Shown in pieces: positions 10,397-22,375 of a stretch of DNA of 64,000 bases. The DNA comes from Myoxocephalus aenaeus (Eukaryota; Chordata; Actinopteri; Perciformes; Cottidae): the NCBI GenBank assembly GCA_038501785.1, contig JBAMJR010000519.1:85001-149000 (forward strand), written 5' to 3'. A model generated the notes under the pieces. It was not told the DNA's origin. It saw nothing but the letters and a program-made list of their open reading frames with translations, and ran no database searches. How positions within the stretch are numbered: position 1 is the stretch's first letter; every line of letters begins with the position of its first letter. The position numbers and the translations under genes were made by a program.

Positions 10397-11035
10397 AGGT
10401 ATATAAGATGATGTCTAAAGGTTGTTAGAGGGGTATACATAGATATCAGGGGTACACATAGCTGTTAGAAAGAGAGAAGGGCTTATTGAGGGGTAGAGAT
10501 GATGGAGGGGTGTAAATGGATGTCATGATTAGACAATAAGCAGGATATTGGCTTATAAAGGCATTATAATGGATGATGGGGGGACTAAGAGGTAATACAA
10601 GGGTTTATAAGGAAGACATGAGGGATAGATGGTATTCAGGCTCGGAGGGTTGTTCAATCGGATAAAAGACACAATGGAGGACTGATTGACGGTGTGTTGT
10701 GAGGTCATGGGGTTTAAAGGACCAATCAAAGGGCTAAAGGCTGACAATGACTGTTAGACCTGATGGAGAGGTAGGAAGTGACCGTAGAGGAGAGGAAAAG
10801 ACGCCGGGAGGATCAGAAGAACGATAGAGGGGTAGAGGGGTAGAAATACATGGAGAACAACCTGAGCCTAACGTTTCCTTTGCAGACGTTTACGTTTATT
10901 TAGAAAAAGGTCGTATTCGTGTAACGAGCAGAAATTGACAAGAGTTGCTGATGAGGAGTAACTTCTCATGAAGATACGTTGATGGACTTAAAACACAAGT
11001 GTGTTTTATTTCATATAACTTGTGTAACATGTCGT

Positions 11036-11037
<2 letters not shown>
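10397..11037. other. Continuation of decayed G/A-rich repeats, then unique intron
   Basis: Up to about 10860 the sequence keeps the ggtagagggg and gatgatgg style of the repeat interrupted by the LTR. After that it is ordinary unique sequence with no recognised gene. Confidence 0.5.

Positions 11038-11080
<43 letters not shown>
11038..11080. repeat. (AC)n microsatellite
   Basis: Pure AC run. Confidence 0.95.
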
Positions 11081-11086
<6 letters not shown>

Positions 11087-11218
11087 TGAACAAAGACATT
11101 TTGGGTTGTTAAACACTCCAATTATGGCCCTCCATCTATAGGCGCTCTGCCTGACTCTGTGAAATTCAGCAACTAGGCCAGAAAACACAATAATATTAAC
11201 AATTACCTTGAGCAGCAC

Positions 11219-11221
<3 letters not shown>

Positions 11222-11272
<51 letters not shown>
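11222..11272. repeat. (GT)n microsatellite
   Basis: Pure GT run, inverted relative to the AC run 140 bp upstream. Confidence 0.95.
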
Positions 11273-11273
<1 letters not shown>

Positions 11274-11579
11274 GGGTGAACATGAGTTCATCTGCAATGA
11301 TAGCTTATTTAAGGTTTCGCCTGAGACTGAGTCAGCAGGGTGGCTGTTCATTTACAGAGACGAGTGAGCTCATTAAAAACACTGGCGGGGAGGAGCAGAG
11401 GGCGAGCGAGGCTGAGGAGGAGAGAGAGAGAGAGCGAGAGGGAGGGAGGAAGAGGGTGTGACGATGAAAACAAAAATGTTGCCGGAGGAGGAGGAAAGAA
11501 TGTGGAGCAAGAAAGAAAAAGATTTAAAAAAATGTCTTCATAGTCTTTTGATAAATTACAGAACAATATCGGGGAACAG

Positions 11580-11586
<7 letters not shown>

Positions 11587-11632
<46 letters not shown>
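11587..11632. repeat. (GA)n microsatellite
   Basis: Pure GA run preceded by a short GT run. Confidence 0.95.
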
Positions 11633-11634
<2 letters not shown>

Positions 11635-11682
11635 CACCTTCAGAGCAAGAAATCCGACTTTGTGATTTCCCTGTCGGCCTCT

Positions 11683-12236
11683 TAACAGGAAGTGGAGGTG
11701 ACGAAACGCCTCCACTTCCTGCTTCTTAACAGGAAGTGGAGGTGATGAAACGCCTCCACTTCCTGTCTCTTAACAGGAAGTGGAGGTGACGAAACGCCTC
11801 CACTTCCTGCTTCTTAACAGGAAGTGGAGGTGACGAAACGCCTCCACTTCCTGCTTCTTAACAGGAAGTGGAGGTGATGAAATGCCTCCACTTCCTGTCT
11901 CTTAACAGGAAGTGGAGGTGATGAAACAGCTCCACTTCCTGTCTCTTAACAGGAAGTGAAGGTGATGAAATGCCACAAAACGCCTCCACTTCCTGTCTCT
12001 TAACAGGAAGTGGAGGTGACGAAACGCCTCCACTTCCTGTCTCTTAACAGGAAGTGGAGGTGATGAAACGCCTCCACTTCCTGTCTCTTAACAGGAAGTG
12101 GAGGTGATGAAACGCCTCCACTTCCTGTCTCTTAACAGGAAGTGGAGGTGACGAAACGCCTCCACTTCCTGTCTCTTAACAGGAAGTGGAGGTGATGAAA
12201 CAGCTCCACTTCCTGTCTCTTAACAGGAAGTGGAGC
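11683..12236. repeat. 44-bp tandem array of self-complementary units
   Basis: About 12.5 copies. Each unit has the form X-L1-X'-L2. X is acaggaagtggagg, L1 is tgaygaaacg, X' is cctccacttcctgt (the exact reverse complement of X) and L2 is ctctta or a variant. Any X can pair with the X' on either side, so two alternative registers of hairpins (10-nt or 6-nt loops) exist along the whole array. In some copies the stem end changes from cctcc to gctcc. The final pair, cagctccacttcctgt with acaggaagtggagctg, is a perfect 16-bp stem. The motif acaggaagtg fits the consensus recognised by ETS-family transcription factors. Confidence 0.95.
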
Positions 12237-12580
12237 TGAACAGAGCGCGTTAGTGCTCTTGTCTGTTAGCCGGTGTAACGATGCTCTTCTTAAAGGAACA
12301 GCGTCTATATAACAGCTGGACGTGTCGCTGGCGGCGGGTCAAAGGTCGCCTCCCCCTGAGTCGGATCTCTTCTTCTGGGTTAGCGAGCGTCCTCCTGGAA
12401 GCCGGCGGTTCGAGCGCCGCACACAGAGACGTTCCAGTTCAGATCATGTCGAGGCTGTTTGCTGGAAAACAGGAAATAACCCTGTTCCGTTACACGGGGA
12501 CTATAATAATAACAATCATATTTATTTATTTCCCACGGAAAGAAAGGCCTGACATTTATCAGCTGCCACCTGCGAATTGC

Positions 12581-12582
<2 letters not shown>

Positions 12583-12671
<89 letters not shown>
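12583..12671. repeat. (GT)n microsatellite
   Basis: TG run with minor TATG and GAG interruptions in its first third. Confidence 0.95.
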
Positions 12672-12672
<1 letters not shown>

Positions 12673-13404
12673 CTCTGTGTATTAATAGGACAGGTCTCTG
12701 TTTCCAACAGAGCAAACACAAATATGTTTTTCCCACTTCCTCTCCTCTCGCGGCCGACGGGGTCGTGATGAAGAACACCTCCTCTTCATCGCTCAAACAC
12801 AACGAGAACCAAGCGGCTGCCGAAAGGGGATGCGACCCCGCCAGAGCAGGGCGAGCAGAGTGTCTGTCACTTCCCAGAGAGGCTGTAATTATCCTAATGG
12901 CTCCTGTAATGGAATATTTAAAGCGCCGCCAGGAGCTCTTTGTGCTTTCGCCGCCCTGAGCGCGGGCTGCAGGCGTCATGGCGGTCTGGAGTGGCTCATT
13001 TCCATTTCACCTACGACAGCCGGGGGAAATAAAAAGGCTTTTTTCATTCAAACAGTGCAAAAGAGAAAGATGCACTTGATCCTCACGTTCCTCTCTGATT
13101 CATTCATTCACTCACTCATTATCTCATCAGCTCATTCTTATTCGCTCTTCACCGCCCGACAGGCGGTAGACTCTCCATGTACTTCCTGTTGGGATGAAAC
13201 TCGATCTGAGGATCTCCGTTGACCTTCATCCGTCCAGTCTGACGGGCGGCGGCCGTGACCGGACGCAGCGCGCCGGCCCTTTAAGGAGCCGGACGAGCGT
13301 CTCTGAGCCGTAATGGATGGAAATGAGGCGCGAAGCCAGGAGAGCGGCTCAGACCTCGTCTGGCTGTCTGACACCTCAGCCAGCACCTAGCACTCTGCTA
13401 ATGG

Positions 13405-13406
<2 letters not shown>
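12672..13406. other. Unique GC-richer intronic sequence
   Basis: No gene is recognised. Compared with its surroundings the segment is GC-rich and free of tandem repeats. The part around 12880-12990 (tgtaattatcctaatggctc) has the look of a conserved non-coding element, but nothing in a single sequence can prove this. Confidence 0.35.

Positions 13407-13453
<47 letters not shown>
13407..13453. repeat. (GT)n microsatellite
   Basis: Pure GT run. Confidence 0.95.
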
Positions 13454-13456
<3 letters not shown>

Positions 13457-13702
13457 TACTGACTGCGGCAGTTTTGTTTGTGCTTCTGGAGGCAGATATG
13501 CAGATACACCTTCACAGACTAATAGATACACATTTATTCTCCTCCTCTGGGCATGAGACCGCTCACTTCCTGGGCTTGAAACAAACACCCTCTCTGATAG
13601 CCAACGAACCGACCATGGAGCTTTATTTTGAAATGACACAAAAAGTATTATTGGTGATTAGGTTGTTTTTGGACTGTTTGAGTATTGACCGTAGTCTGCA
13701 GG

Positions 13703-14006
13703 ACTTCTATACAACCAGAGGAGTCGCCCTCTGGTGGTCAGCAGAGAGAATGCAGCTTTAACACATGAAGCATAGACTTCTATACAACCAGAGGAGTCAC
13801 CCCCTGGTGGTCAAGAGAGAGAATGCAGCTTTAACACATGAAGCATAGACTTCTATACAACCAGAGGAGTCGCCCTCTGGTGGTCAGCAGAGATAATGCA
13901 GCTTTAACACATGAAGCATATACTTCTATACAACCAGAGGAGTCACCCCTGGTGGTCAGGAGAGAGAATGCAACTTTAACACATGAAGCGTAGACTTCTA
14001 TACAAC
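13703..14006 (+). repeat. 73-bp minisatellite, about 4 copies
   Basis: Units start acttctatacaaccagagga, continue gtcgccctctggtggtcag and agaatgcagctttaacacat, and recur at 13703, 13776 and about every 73 bp after that. The same unit in reverse complement forms a second array at 52010-52503. The family is therefore dispersed and amplified independently at two places in this window. Confidence 0.95.
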
Positions 14007-15025
14007 CATAAATCATCTCTTTGTTACGTTGGCGTGTATCTGCCTCATTACCCCTTCACCCTGAACTCTGCCTCCATAGCTCATAATATTCTCATTCATA
14101 TTTTGATAACTCGACACCATCTTGGGCGCCGTCCAGACGCTCTGCTCCCGTTGTCACCGTGGAAACAACAACGAGGCGTTTGAGTCGCTCGCGGCGTCGG
14201 GACGCGACTCGGCCGTGAAGCGTTTACGGCTTCAGCCGGCGAGCTGCCAGCTCATTGAGGACGTCTGGATGTGGAAAGGTGGAGATGAGAAACAGATAGT
14301 TTGTTTAATGATGACGATCAGATCAATCAGTCTTTTCAGCAGAGACACAAACCAGCTCTGCTCCGGTCTCATTATTTAACACATGTTAACATTTACATTC
14401 ATGCACGTATTTTGAGACACTTACACTGGTCAGAAAATAGTAAGGGCGACTTATGAATGTTTTAGTGAAAAGTTATAATCACTCAGCCACTTTAAGGAGT
14501 TTAAACTGAACAACCTTTTCTTTTTGTAATGTAAAACCACACGTCTCTTATCACAAGGGCTACGGTACTTTAACAATTTAAATGAATAAAATCTGAACTG
14601 TGGATGAGGAGATAGCTCAGTTTTAGTTTAGAAAAAACACAGTTCTCATTTTCGGAAGAAGGGAGAAAAGAGCTGCGAGCTCAAAAGGTTTCTGTTCCTT
14701 CTTTTCCTCCCGTGCCTTGCAGACATGACTGAGGTCATAATGAGTCCTTTCTGTCCGCAGACTTCCTCATTGGAGCAGAAAGTTTCTCTTGTTGTCAGAG
14801 CTCCTTCCGGCCCGAGCTGTCGTTAATACCAATGTGAGCCCAGATGAGAGTCCGACGCCGCCGCGGTATCGATTTGACCCGATGAGTCCGCAGACACGGG
14901 AACAAGAGAGCAGTGGCTGCTGGGAGATTTATCACGGCTGCCAGAGGCTCTTTGTCCTTCACAATGTGTCCTCCTTCCTTCCTGCAGCCGCTTGTTGCTT
15001 TGATTTACGCCACCAAATGCTTCAA

Positions 15026-15027
<2 letters not shown>
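14007..15027. other. Unique intronic sequence with one interspersed fragment
   Basis: No gene is recognised. Around 14540-14640 a segment containing tcttatcacaagggctac resembles the dispersed TTAA-ended family described at 56530-58128 (compare 50440-50600). The rest appears unique. Confidence 0.4.

Positions 15028-15099
<72 letters not shown>
15028..15099. repeat. (AC)n microsatellite
   Basis: Pure AC run. Confidence 0.95.
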
Positions 15100-15102
<3 letters not shown>

Positions 15103-15207
15103 ATGTGCTGATTGCATGGAGATAGGTTGTGTTTTTAAATCACTGCAGACACAATATTCTCTCTGTGACAAGCCGTCCGTGAAGGAGCTGCGAGTGTGGA
15201 CATCATC

Positions 15208-15208
<1 letters not shown>

Positions 15209-15256
<48 letters not shown>
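15209..15256. repeat. (AC)n microsatellite
   Basis: Pure AC run. Confidence 0.95.
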
Positions 15257-15257
<1 letters not shown>

Positions 15258-15387
15258 AACCTGTCTGCCTCTCTCTCACACACATATATATTTAAAATGC
15301 AATGACAGATGAAACGTCTGCAGAGATCTCTTGTAAACATTCTTGTTGAAGCTAAACCTGATCTATCACTGGCATTGTTTTGGGCCC

Positions 15388-15389
<2 letters not shown>

Positions 15390-15441
<52 letters not shown>
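15390..15441. repeat. (AT)n microsatellite
   Basis: Pure TA run followed by cacatc. Confidence 0.95.
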
Positions 15442-15445
<4 letters not shown>

Positions 15446-15513
15446 CAGTGTCTGTCTTCATACCAGCGCTCCTTTAGAGAACTCGCCCACGTTCGTCTGC
15501 TGGCGACGAGTCC

Positions 15514-15554
<41 letters not shown>
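15514..15554. repeat. (AC)n microsatellite
   Basis: Pure AC run. The following 650 bp (15560-16215) is unique sequence with no recognised gene. Confidence 0.95.
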
Positions 15555-15555
<1 letters not shown>

Positions 15556-16222
15556 GAATAACAACATCAATTTGACATGTTTAGTCTTCCCACTTTTGAA
15601 GAAGATATTCTGAATTCACTGCCGTTTGTTTTGTATCCAGTGGATTTAAATATATAGAAATGGTCTTAATGTGGGATTGGGGATCCGTTAAGAGAACGCT
15701 GCTTCCAGCTGCTGTGAGGTTCACTCCTAAAGCACTCCTCAGGTCTCATTAAAGGTGTGAGGCACTCTGGGGCTTTAATTGGAATCAGACGTCTGCTTGA
15801 ACAGAGCGACAGCGCAGGAGGGAAGAGCGACAACACGCTGACGACTCACCGCTGAGCTGGAAGAGGAACGTCTCCAAACGAAGACGTTCACCGTTAACTC
15901 TGAAGACTTCTAGCTGAAGCTCCTCATGAGAACAGATCAGGTTCCTGGAACGCTTTTAAAGAGTTTAACACCTGCAGGCGACCTCTTGCTTACTTATTCT
16001 GGTCTGGTCCAGTACTCACTGTTTCAGTCCTGCTTCACTGACATTATAGACTATTGTCAGTTAGTATTCAGTTGTGCATGAGCCTTCATGTGATCTAAGA
16101 TTCTTTGTTCTTTTATTCTGCTCTGATCAAATCTCCTCTGGTCCTTTTGCCCTTCTTTGGTCCATTATCCAGTTATGTGTTCTCATGTGTTTAAACGTTG
16201 GTCGGGATCAATATCCTCTGGG

Positions 16223-16952
16223 GCGCTGCTCTGTTTCCTTGAAGCTGCTCTGTTTCCTGGACGCTGCTCTGTTTCCTGGAAGCTGCTCTGTTTCCTGGAA
16301 GCTGCTCTGTTTCCTTGAAGCTGCTCTGTTTCCTTGAAGCTGCTCTGTTTCCTGGACGCCGCTCTGTTTCCTGGAAGCCGCTCTGTTTCCTGGAAGCCGC
16401 TCTGTTTCCTGGACGCTGCTCTGTTTCCTGGACGCTGCTCTGTTTCCTGGACGCTGCTCTGTTTCCTGGAAGCCGCTCTGTTTCCTGGACGCTGCTCTGT
16501 TTCCTGGAAGCTGCTCTGTTTCCTGGAAGCCGCTCTGTTTCCTGGACGCTGCTCTGTTTCCTGGACGCTGCTCTGTTTCCTTGAAGCCGCTCTGTTTCCT
16601 GGAAGCCGCTCTGTTTCCTTGAAGCCGCTCTGTTTCCTGGAAGCTGCTCTGTTTCCTGGAAGCCGCTCTGTTTCCTGGAAGCTGCTCTGTTTCCTGGACG
16701 CTGCTCTGTTTCCTTGAAGCCGCTCTGTTTCCTGGAAGCTGCTCTGTTTCCTGGAAGCCGCTCTGTTTCCTGGAAGCTGCTCTGTTTCCTGGAAGCCGCT
16801 CTGTTTCCTGGAAGCTGCTCTGTTTCCTGGAAGCTGCTCTGTTTCCTGGAAGCCGCTCTGTTTCCTGGAAGCCGCTCTGTTTCCTGGACGCCGCTCTGTT
16901 TCCTGGAAGCCGCTCTGTTTCCTGGACGCCGCTCTGTTTCCTGGAAGCCGCT
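16223..16952. repeat. 19-bp minisatellite, about 38 copies
   Basis: Unit cgctctgtttcctggaagc, with variants at three positions (cgctg/agctg/agccg and cctgg/ccttg). Because 19 is not a multiple of three, each strand shows several long stop-free frames that repeat every 57 bp; these are not genes. Confidence 0.95.
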
Positions 16953-17965
16953 TGTCGTGTCACGTCTGTCAGATCGTCTTAATAACAGAAATCCATTCTC
17001 ACATTTGCATTAATTGCCTGTTATTGCCTCATATCGCAGCGTTACTGATGGGCGATGTTTATGCGCCTCTGATTGATGGCGACCTTGACTTCTCCGCCAG
17101 CACTAAACACGCCACGCATCAATATTTATGATGCGATGTTATGTTCTGCTCCGTGTTCCGGTCTTTCATCTCCGTGACATCACGCCTCGCCGTTAAAGAT
17201 CTTAAAGTACATAAAGTACAATAACGGCACAACAATAGCTTTTTATGATTTGGTTTCCATCCAGTCGGATCTGCCGTTTATCCACATCTGAAAACAAAAC
17301 TTTCATAATATGCACAAAAAAGCTAAGTACACTGCTTCTATATGTTTCATATTTTGGACAATACTTGATTTTCTTGCATTGAACACTCGACCCCATTGCA
17401 TCATATTTAAACGTGTGTATTAAATCTGACTTCAGCTGTTTTTTATCTTCAGGCAACTTCCATGTAGAAAATTAAAATGAATTCCTTGAATAGCACAAAA
17501 TAATAATGATCAAAAGAGCATAATAAGTATTACAAGAACATAACAATTATTACAAGAACATAATAATTATTACAAGAACATAATAATTATTACAAGAACA
17601 TAACAACAGAACAAGACTAGGAAGACAATAAGAGAAGCGAACACATGTCCTCAGTTCACTTATTCAGAACAATGAGAACAAATTATTGTTTTCATGCCGT
17701 TTCCATTCCATAACTGTGGTGGAATATCATTTCCATGAGGACATATGTTCTAACGTTTCTGCTCACTCCAGATGTAAATAGATCTATTTCGCTCAAAACA
17801 GAAAAACTAAAATCCATAATTAAACAAAAGTATTTTTTTCTCTTTTTAAATGTATGCACGCTCACAGCATTTATTTTCATTATTTATTTAAAATGAATTG
17901 TGCTCACGAGTCAGAAAAGCTGAATTTTAACGATCTGAATTACATTTCCATAATTGTGTTTTTTT
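16953..17965. other. Unique AT-rich intronic sequence
   Basis: No gene is recognised. A 20-bp unit (acaagaacataataattatt) is repeated about four times at 17520-17606. Reading frames on the minus strand here are short and unremarkable. Confidence 0.55.
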
Positions 17966-18024
17966 TTTCATAATATAATATATTATTATATATTATATGA
18001 TATATAATAATATATCATAGAATA

Positions 18025-18696
18025 TCTCCTGGGTTCCCTCTGTAGTTCTCCTGGGTTCCCTCTGTAGTTCTCCTGGGTTCCCTCTGTAGTTCCCTTGGGT
18101 TCCCTCTGTAGTTCTCCTGGGTTCCCTCTGTAGTTCCTTTGGGTTCCCTCTGTAGTTCTCCTGGGTTCCCTCTGTAGTTCCCTTGGGTTCCCTCTGTAGT
18201 TCTCCTGGGTTCCCTCTGTAGTTCTCCTGGGTTCCCTCTGTAGTTCTCCTGGGTTCCCTCTGTAGTTCCTCTGGGTTCCCTCTGTAGTTCTCCTGGGTTC
18301 CCTCTGTAGTTCCCTTGGGTTCCCTCTGTAGTTCCTCTGGGTTCCCTCTGTAGTTCCTTTGGGTTCCCTCTGTAGTTCCCTTGGGTTCCCTCTGTAGTTC
18401 CCTTGGGTTCCCTCTGTAGTTCTCTTGGGTTCCCTCTGTAGTTCTCCTGGGTTCCCTCTGTAGTTCCTTTGGGTTCCCTCTGTAGTTCCCTTGGGTTCCC
18501 TCTGTAGTTCCCTTGGGTTCCCTCTGTAGTTCTCTTGGGTTCCCTCTGTAGTTCTCCTGGGTTCCCTCTGTAGTTCCTTTGGGTTCCCTCTGTAGTTCTC
18601 TTGGGTTCCCTCTGTAGTTCCTCTGGGTTCCCTCTGTAGTTCTCCTGGGTTCCCTCTGTGGTTCCCCTGGGTTCCCTCTGTAGTTCCTCTGGGTTC
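18025..18696. repeat. 22-bp minisatellite, about 30 copies
   Basis: Unit tgggttccctctgtagttct plus two bases, with the last bases varying among tcc, tct, ccc and ctt. An AT-rich palindromic sequence (17970-18018) borders its left edge. The minus strand is open through the array because of periodicity only. Confidence 0.95.
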
Positions 18697-18796
18697 GGCT
18701 CTGCGGTTCCGTGTGTTTCTTGTGAGGATCACATGACCCCGGGGGAACAGCGAGCTGTTTGAAGCTCCGCTCCTCGTATCAATAACACATGCAGCG

Positions 18797-19325
18797 CTCC
18801 TCCTTTCCTCCTATCCTCCTTTCCTTCTTTCCTTCTTTCCTTCTTTCCTTCTTTCCTCCTTTCCTCTCATCCTCCCTCCTCTGCATGGTACCTCCTCCCT
18901 CCTCCCTCCTCCCTCCTCCTTTCCTCCTCTCCTGTCCACTCCTTCATCTCCTCATCTCTACTTCCTCCTTTCCTCTTCTCTTTCCTGTCTTTCCTCTCCT
19001 CATCTCCTCTACTTCCTCCTTTCCTCCTCTCCTGACTTCTCTTTCCTCTTTCTTCTTCTCATGTCCTCTCTCCTACTTCCTTCTTGTTTCCTCTCCTGTC
19101 CTCTCTTTTTTTCTCACCTCCTCCATATGCATCCTTCCATGTTCTACCACCAGTATCCCCCATCCTTTCCTTCCCTCCTTCCTATATCCCTGCTTTCTCC
19201 CACTGTTCCTCCTCATCTTCTACCCTTTCCTTCCTCTCCTTTCCCTTAGATATGTGTTTCTCTCATCTTTCCTTTCCTCATCATTTATTCACTCCTTCGC
19301 GCTCCCCCTTTCCTTATCTCCCTCC
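18797..19325. repeat. Long pyrimidine tract
   Basis: About 530 bp of nearly pure C and T on the plus strand, including CTTTCCTT units at 18818-18865 and CCTCCT units after that. Purine/pyrimidine strand asymmetry of this length can form triplex (H-DNA) structures. Confidence 0.85.
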
Positions 19326-19757
19326 TCTGTCACTGGTGGATGAGCGTGTCCTTGATCTCCAGCAGCTCTCCCCCAGACGGTGCTCTGTCTCTGGGATGAG
19401 GCGCTGACCTCTGACCCCCCCGCTGGCTGCTGGTGGAGCTGACAGGAACCCCGGGGAGATCAGAGGGTCCTCGTGGTGTTGGAACGCGTCCCTCAGGGGT
19501 CCGCTTGAAGGCTGGTCCCTGTGGTCCACTGAGCCGCTCGGTAATGAGCCAGATTTCACCAAGATATTGAAACAAACAATTATGAATTCTATCACGCAGA
19601 ATGACCTGCGAGGAGCTGGAAGCAGAACGTTAGCCGTGATGGGACATAAAGACAGCAATAATAATTATGCTTCAGTCTCATGAAGCGCTTCTCTAAGTAC
19701 CCAAAGACACGCAATACCTGGACGTTTGATTGTTTGATCTATTATGAGACGGCTAAT
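19326..19757. other. Unique sequence, possible weak coding character on minus strand
   Basis: On the minus strand 19330-19575 is open, ending in LLEIKDTLIHQ and a stop. It is GC-rich and free of repeats, unlike its neighbours. No family is recognised and no convincing splice pair is seen, so it is left unassigned. Confidence 0.2.
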
Positions 19758-20226
<469 letters not shown>

Positions 20227-20599
20227 TTTTTGCATATAATAAGGGTAGTAGTAGTTTATATATTGTGGAGATGTGAAAGCAGAAAATGAAAGAATTCACA
20301 CTAAATATTTCCCAAACCTCGTGCGCCTGAAGAGGAAAAGCTCTGCTGTTGTCTTGTCTGGGGGCGTGGCCTGTTGGGCTCAACACGTCTCAGCTCGTCT
20401 TGTGTAAATAAAGTTTTGAGGCGGTGGTTCTGGTGCACAGACACATGTTCTACTATCGATCCTTCGTCCTTCATAGTCACGTTCTACTGAATGAAAACGG
20501 TGAATCATCAGAAGAATCAGGAAGCGCTTTGAGGGATTATGTCTGGTGTTAGCGGTTAGCTTAGCAGTTAGCTCCCTCCTGACGTAGGTCTGTGTGAAT

Positions 20600-20925
20600 A
20601 GTGGTTTGAGTGTCTCTTTGGGAGAGGATGTCTCTCCGTCACTCCCAGAGTCCTCTTCTCCTTAAAATACAGAACCTGCACAAACAAACAGGCCCTCAGA
20701 CGACCTCCGGCACCCGGCGTGTTCTGCTGCGCTCCACCCTGTATGACCCTGACCCGTCAGGAAGAAAACACAACTCCAGCTCAGAGGAAACCCTCCAGAC
20801 TCTGAGTGAGCAGACGACTGTGAAGAAGCTGCGGCTTGTTTTAGCGCCGCAGAACCGTGACCACCAAACACACAAAGACAAACCTGAAAGACGAAGCACG
20901 ACGAGTCACTGTGAGGACGCGAGGA
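20600..20925 (+). other. Open, non-repetitive segment of unknown nature
   Basis: A frame from 20610 is open for about 105 codons before entering the 12-bp array. It includes TSGTRRVLLRSTLYDPDPSG and KKLRLVLAPQNRD. It has normal amino-acid composition and no simple repeats, which is unusual among the open frames here. It could be a fragment of a gene or transposon coding region that fed the downstream Glu-rich array. No family is recognised. Confidence 0.2.
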
Positions 20926-22375
20926 ACCAGCAGAGGAACCGGCAGAGGAACCATCAGAGGAACTAGCAGAGGAACCATCAGAGGAACTAGTAGAGGAACC
21001 ATCAGAGGAACGAGTAGAGAAACAGCAAAGGAACTAGCAGAGGAACCATCAGAGGAACCAGCAGAAGAACTAGTAGAGGAACCATCAGAGGAACTAGTAG
21101 AGGAACCATCAGAGGAACGAGTAGAGAAACAGCAAAGGAACTAGCAGAGGAACCATCAGAGGAACCAGCAGAAGAACTAGTAGAGGAACCATCAGAGGAA
21201 CTAGTAGAGGAACCATCAGAGGAACTAGCAGAGGAACCATCAGAGGAACTATTAGAGGAACCATCAGAGGAACTAGTAGAGGAACCATCAGAGGAACTAG
21301 CAGAGGAACCATCAGAGGAACTAGTAGAGGAACCATCAGAGGAACGAGTAGAGAAACAGCAAAGGAACTAGCAGAGGAACCATCAGAGGAACCAGCAGAA
21401 GAACTAGTAGAGGAACCATCAGAGGAACTAGTAGAGGAACCATCAGAGGAACTAGCAGAGGAACCATCAGAGGAACTAGTAGAGGAACCATCAGAGGAAC
21501 TAGTAGAGGAACCATCAGAGGAACGAGTAGAGAAACAGCAAAGGAACTAGCAGAGGAACCATCAGAGGAACCAGCAGAAGAACCAGCAGAGGAACCATCA
21601 GAGGAACAATTAGATGAAACATCAGTGGAATTAGTAGAGGAACCATCAGAGAAACTAGCAGAGGAACCATCAGAGGAACTATTAGAGGAACCGTCAGTGG
21701 AACTAGCAGAGGAACCATGAGAGGAACTAGTAGAGGAACCATCGGAGGAACTAGCAGAGGAACCATCAGAGGAACTAGTAGAGGAACCGTCAGAGGAACG
21801 AGTAGAGAAACATCAGAGGAACTATTAGAGGAAACGTCAGTGGAATTAGTAGAGGAACCATCAGAGGAACTAGCAGAGGAACCATCAGAGGAACTAGTAG
21901 AGGAACCATCAGAGGAACTAGCAGAGGAACCATCAGAGGAACTAGTAGAGGAACCATCAGAGGAACGAGTAGAGAAACAGCAAAGGAACTAGCAGAGGAA
22001 CCATCAGAGGAACCAGCAGAAGAACCAGCAGAGGAACCATCAGAGGAACAATTAGATGAAACGTCAGTGGAATTAGTAGAGGAACCATCAGAGGAACTAG
22101 TAGAGGGACTAGCAGAGGAACTAGCAGAGGAACCATCAGAGGAACTATTAGAGGAACTGTCAGTGGAACTAGCAGAGGAACCAGCAGAGGAACCAGCAGA
22201 GGAACCATCAGAGGAACAATTAGAGGAACCATCAGAGTAACTATCAGAAGAACCATCAGAGGAACTATCAGAGGAACCATAAGAGGAACTATTAGAGGAA
22301 CCGTCAGTGGAACTATGAGAGGAACCGTCAGTGGAAGCATCAGAGGAACCAGCAGAGGAACCATCAGAGGAACGG
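20926..22375 (+). repeat. 12-bp array with higher-order structure
   Basis: Alternating 12-bp units aggaaccatcag and aggaactagtag (or aggaactagcag) form 24-bp dimers. A longer block containing gagtagagaaacagcaaagg recurs near 21008, 21116, 21345, 21526 and 21964, so several dimers have been copied together. In one frame the units read EEPS-EELV. Stops in every frame (for example near 21140) and changes of frame show that it is not maintained as a protein. Confidence 0.95.

Noticed and set aside
16208..16963. 251-codon minus-strand open frame
   Set aside because: It is only the 19-bp minisatellite read cyclically; 19 rotates the frame and the peptide repeats every 57 bp.
17986..18732. 248-codon minus-strand frame of TEGTQENYRGNP-type repeats
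   Set aside because: It coincides exactly with the 22-bp array and has no unique domain, start context or splice signal.
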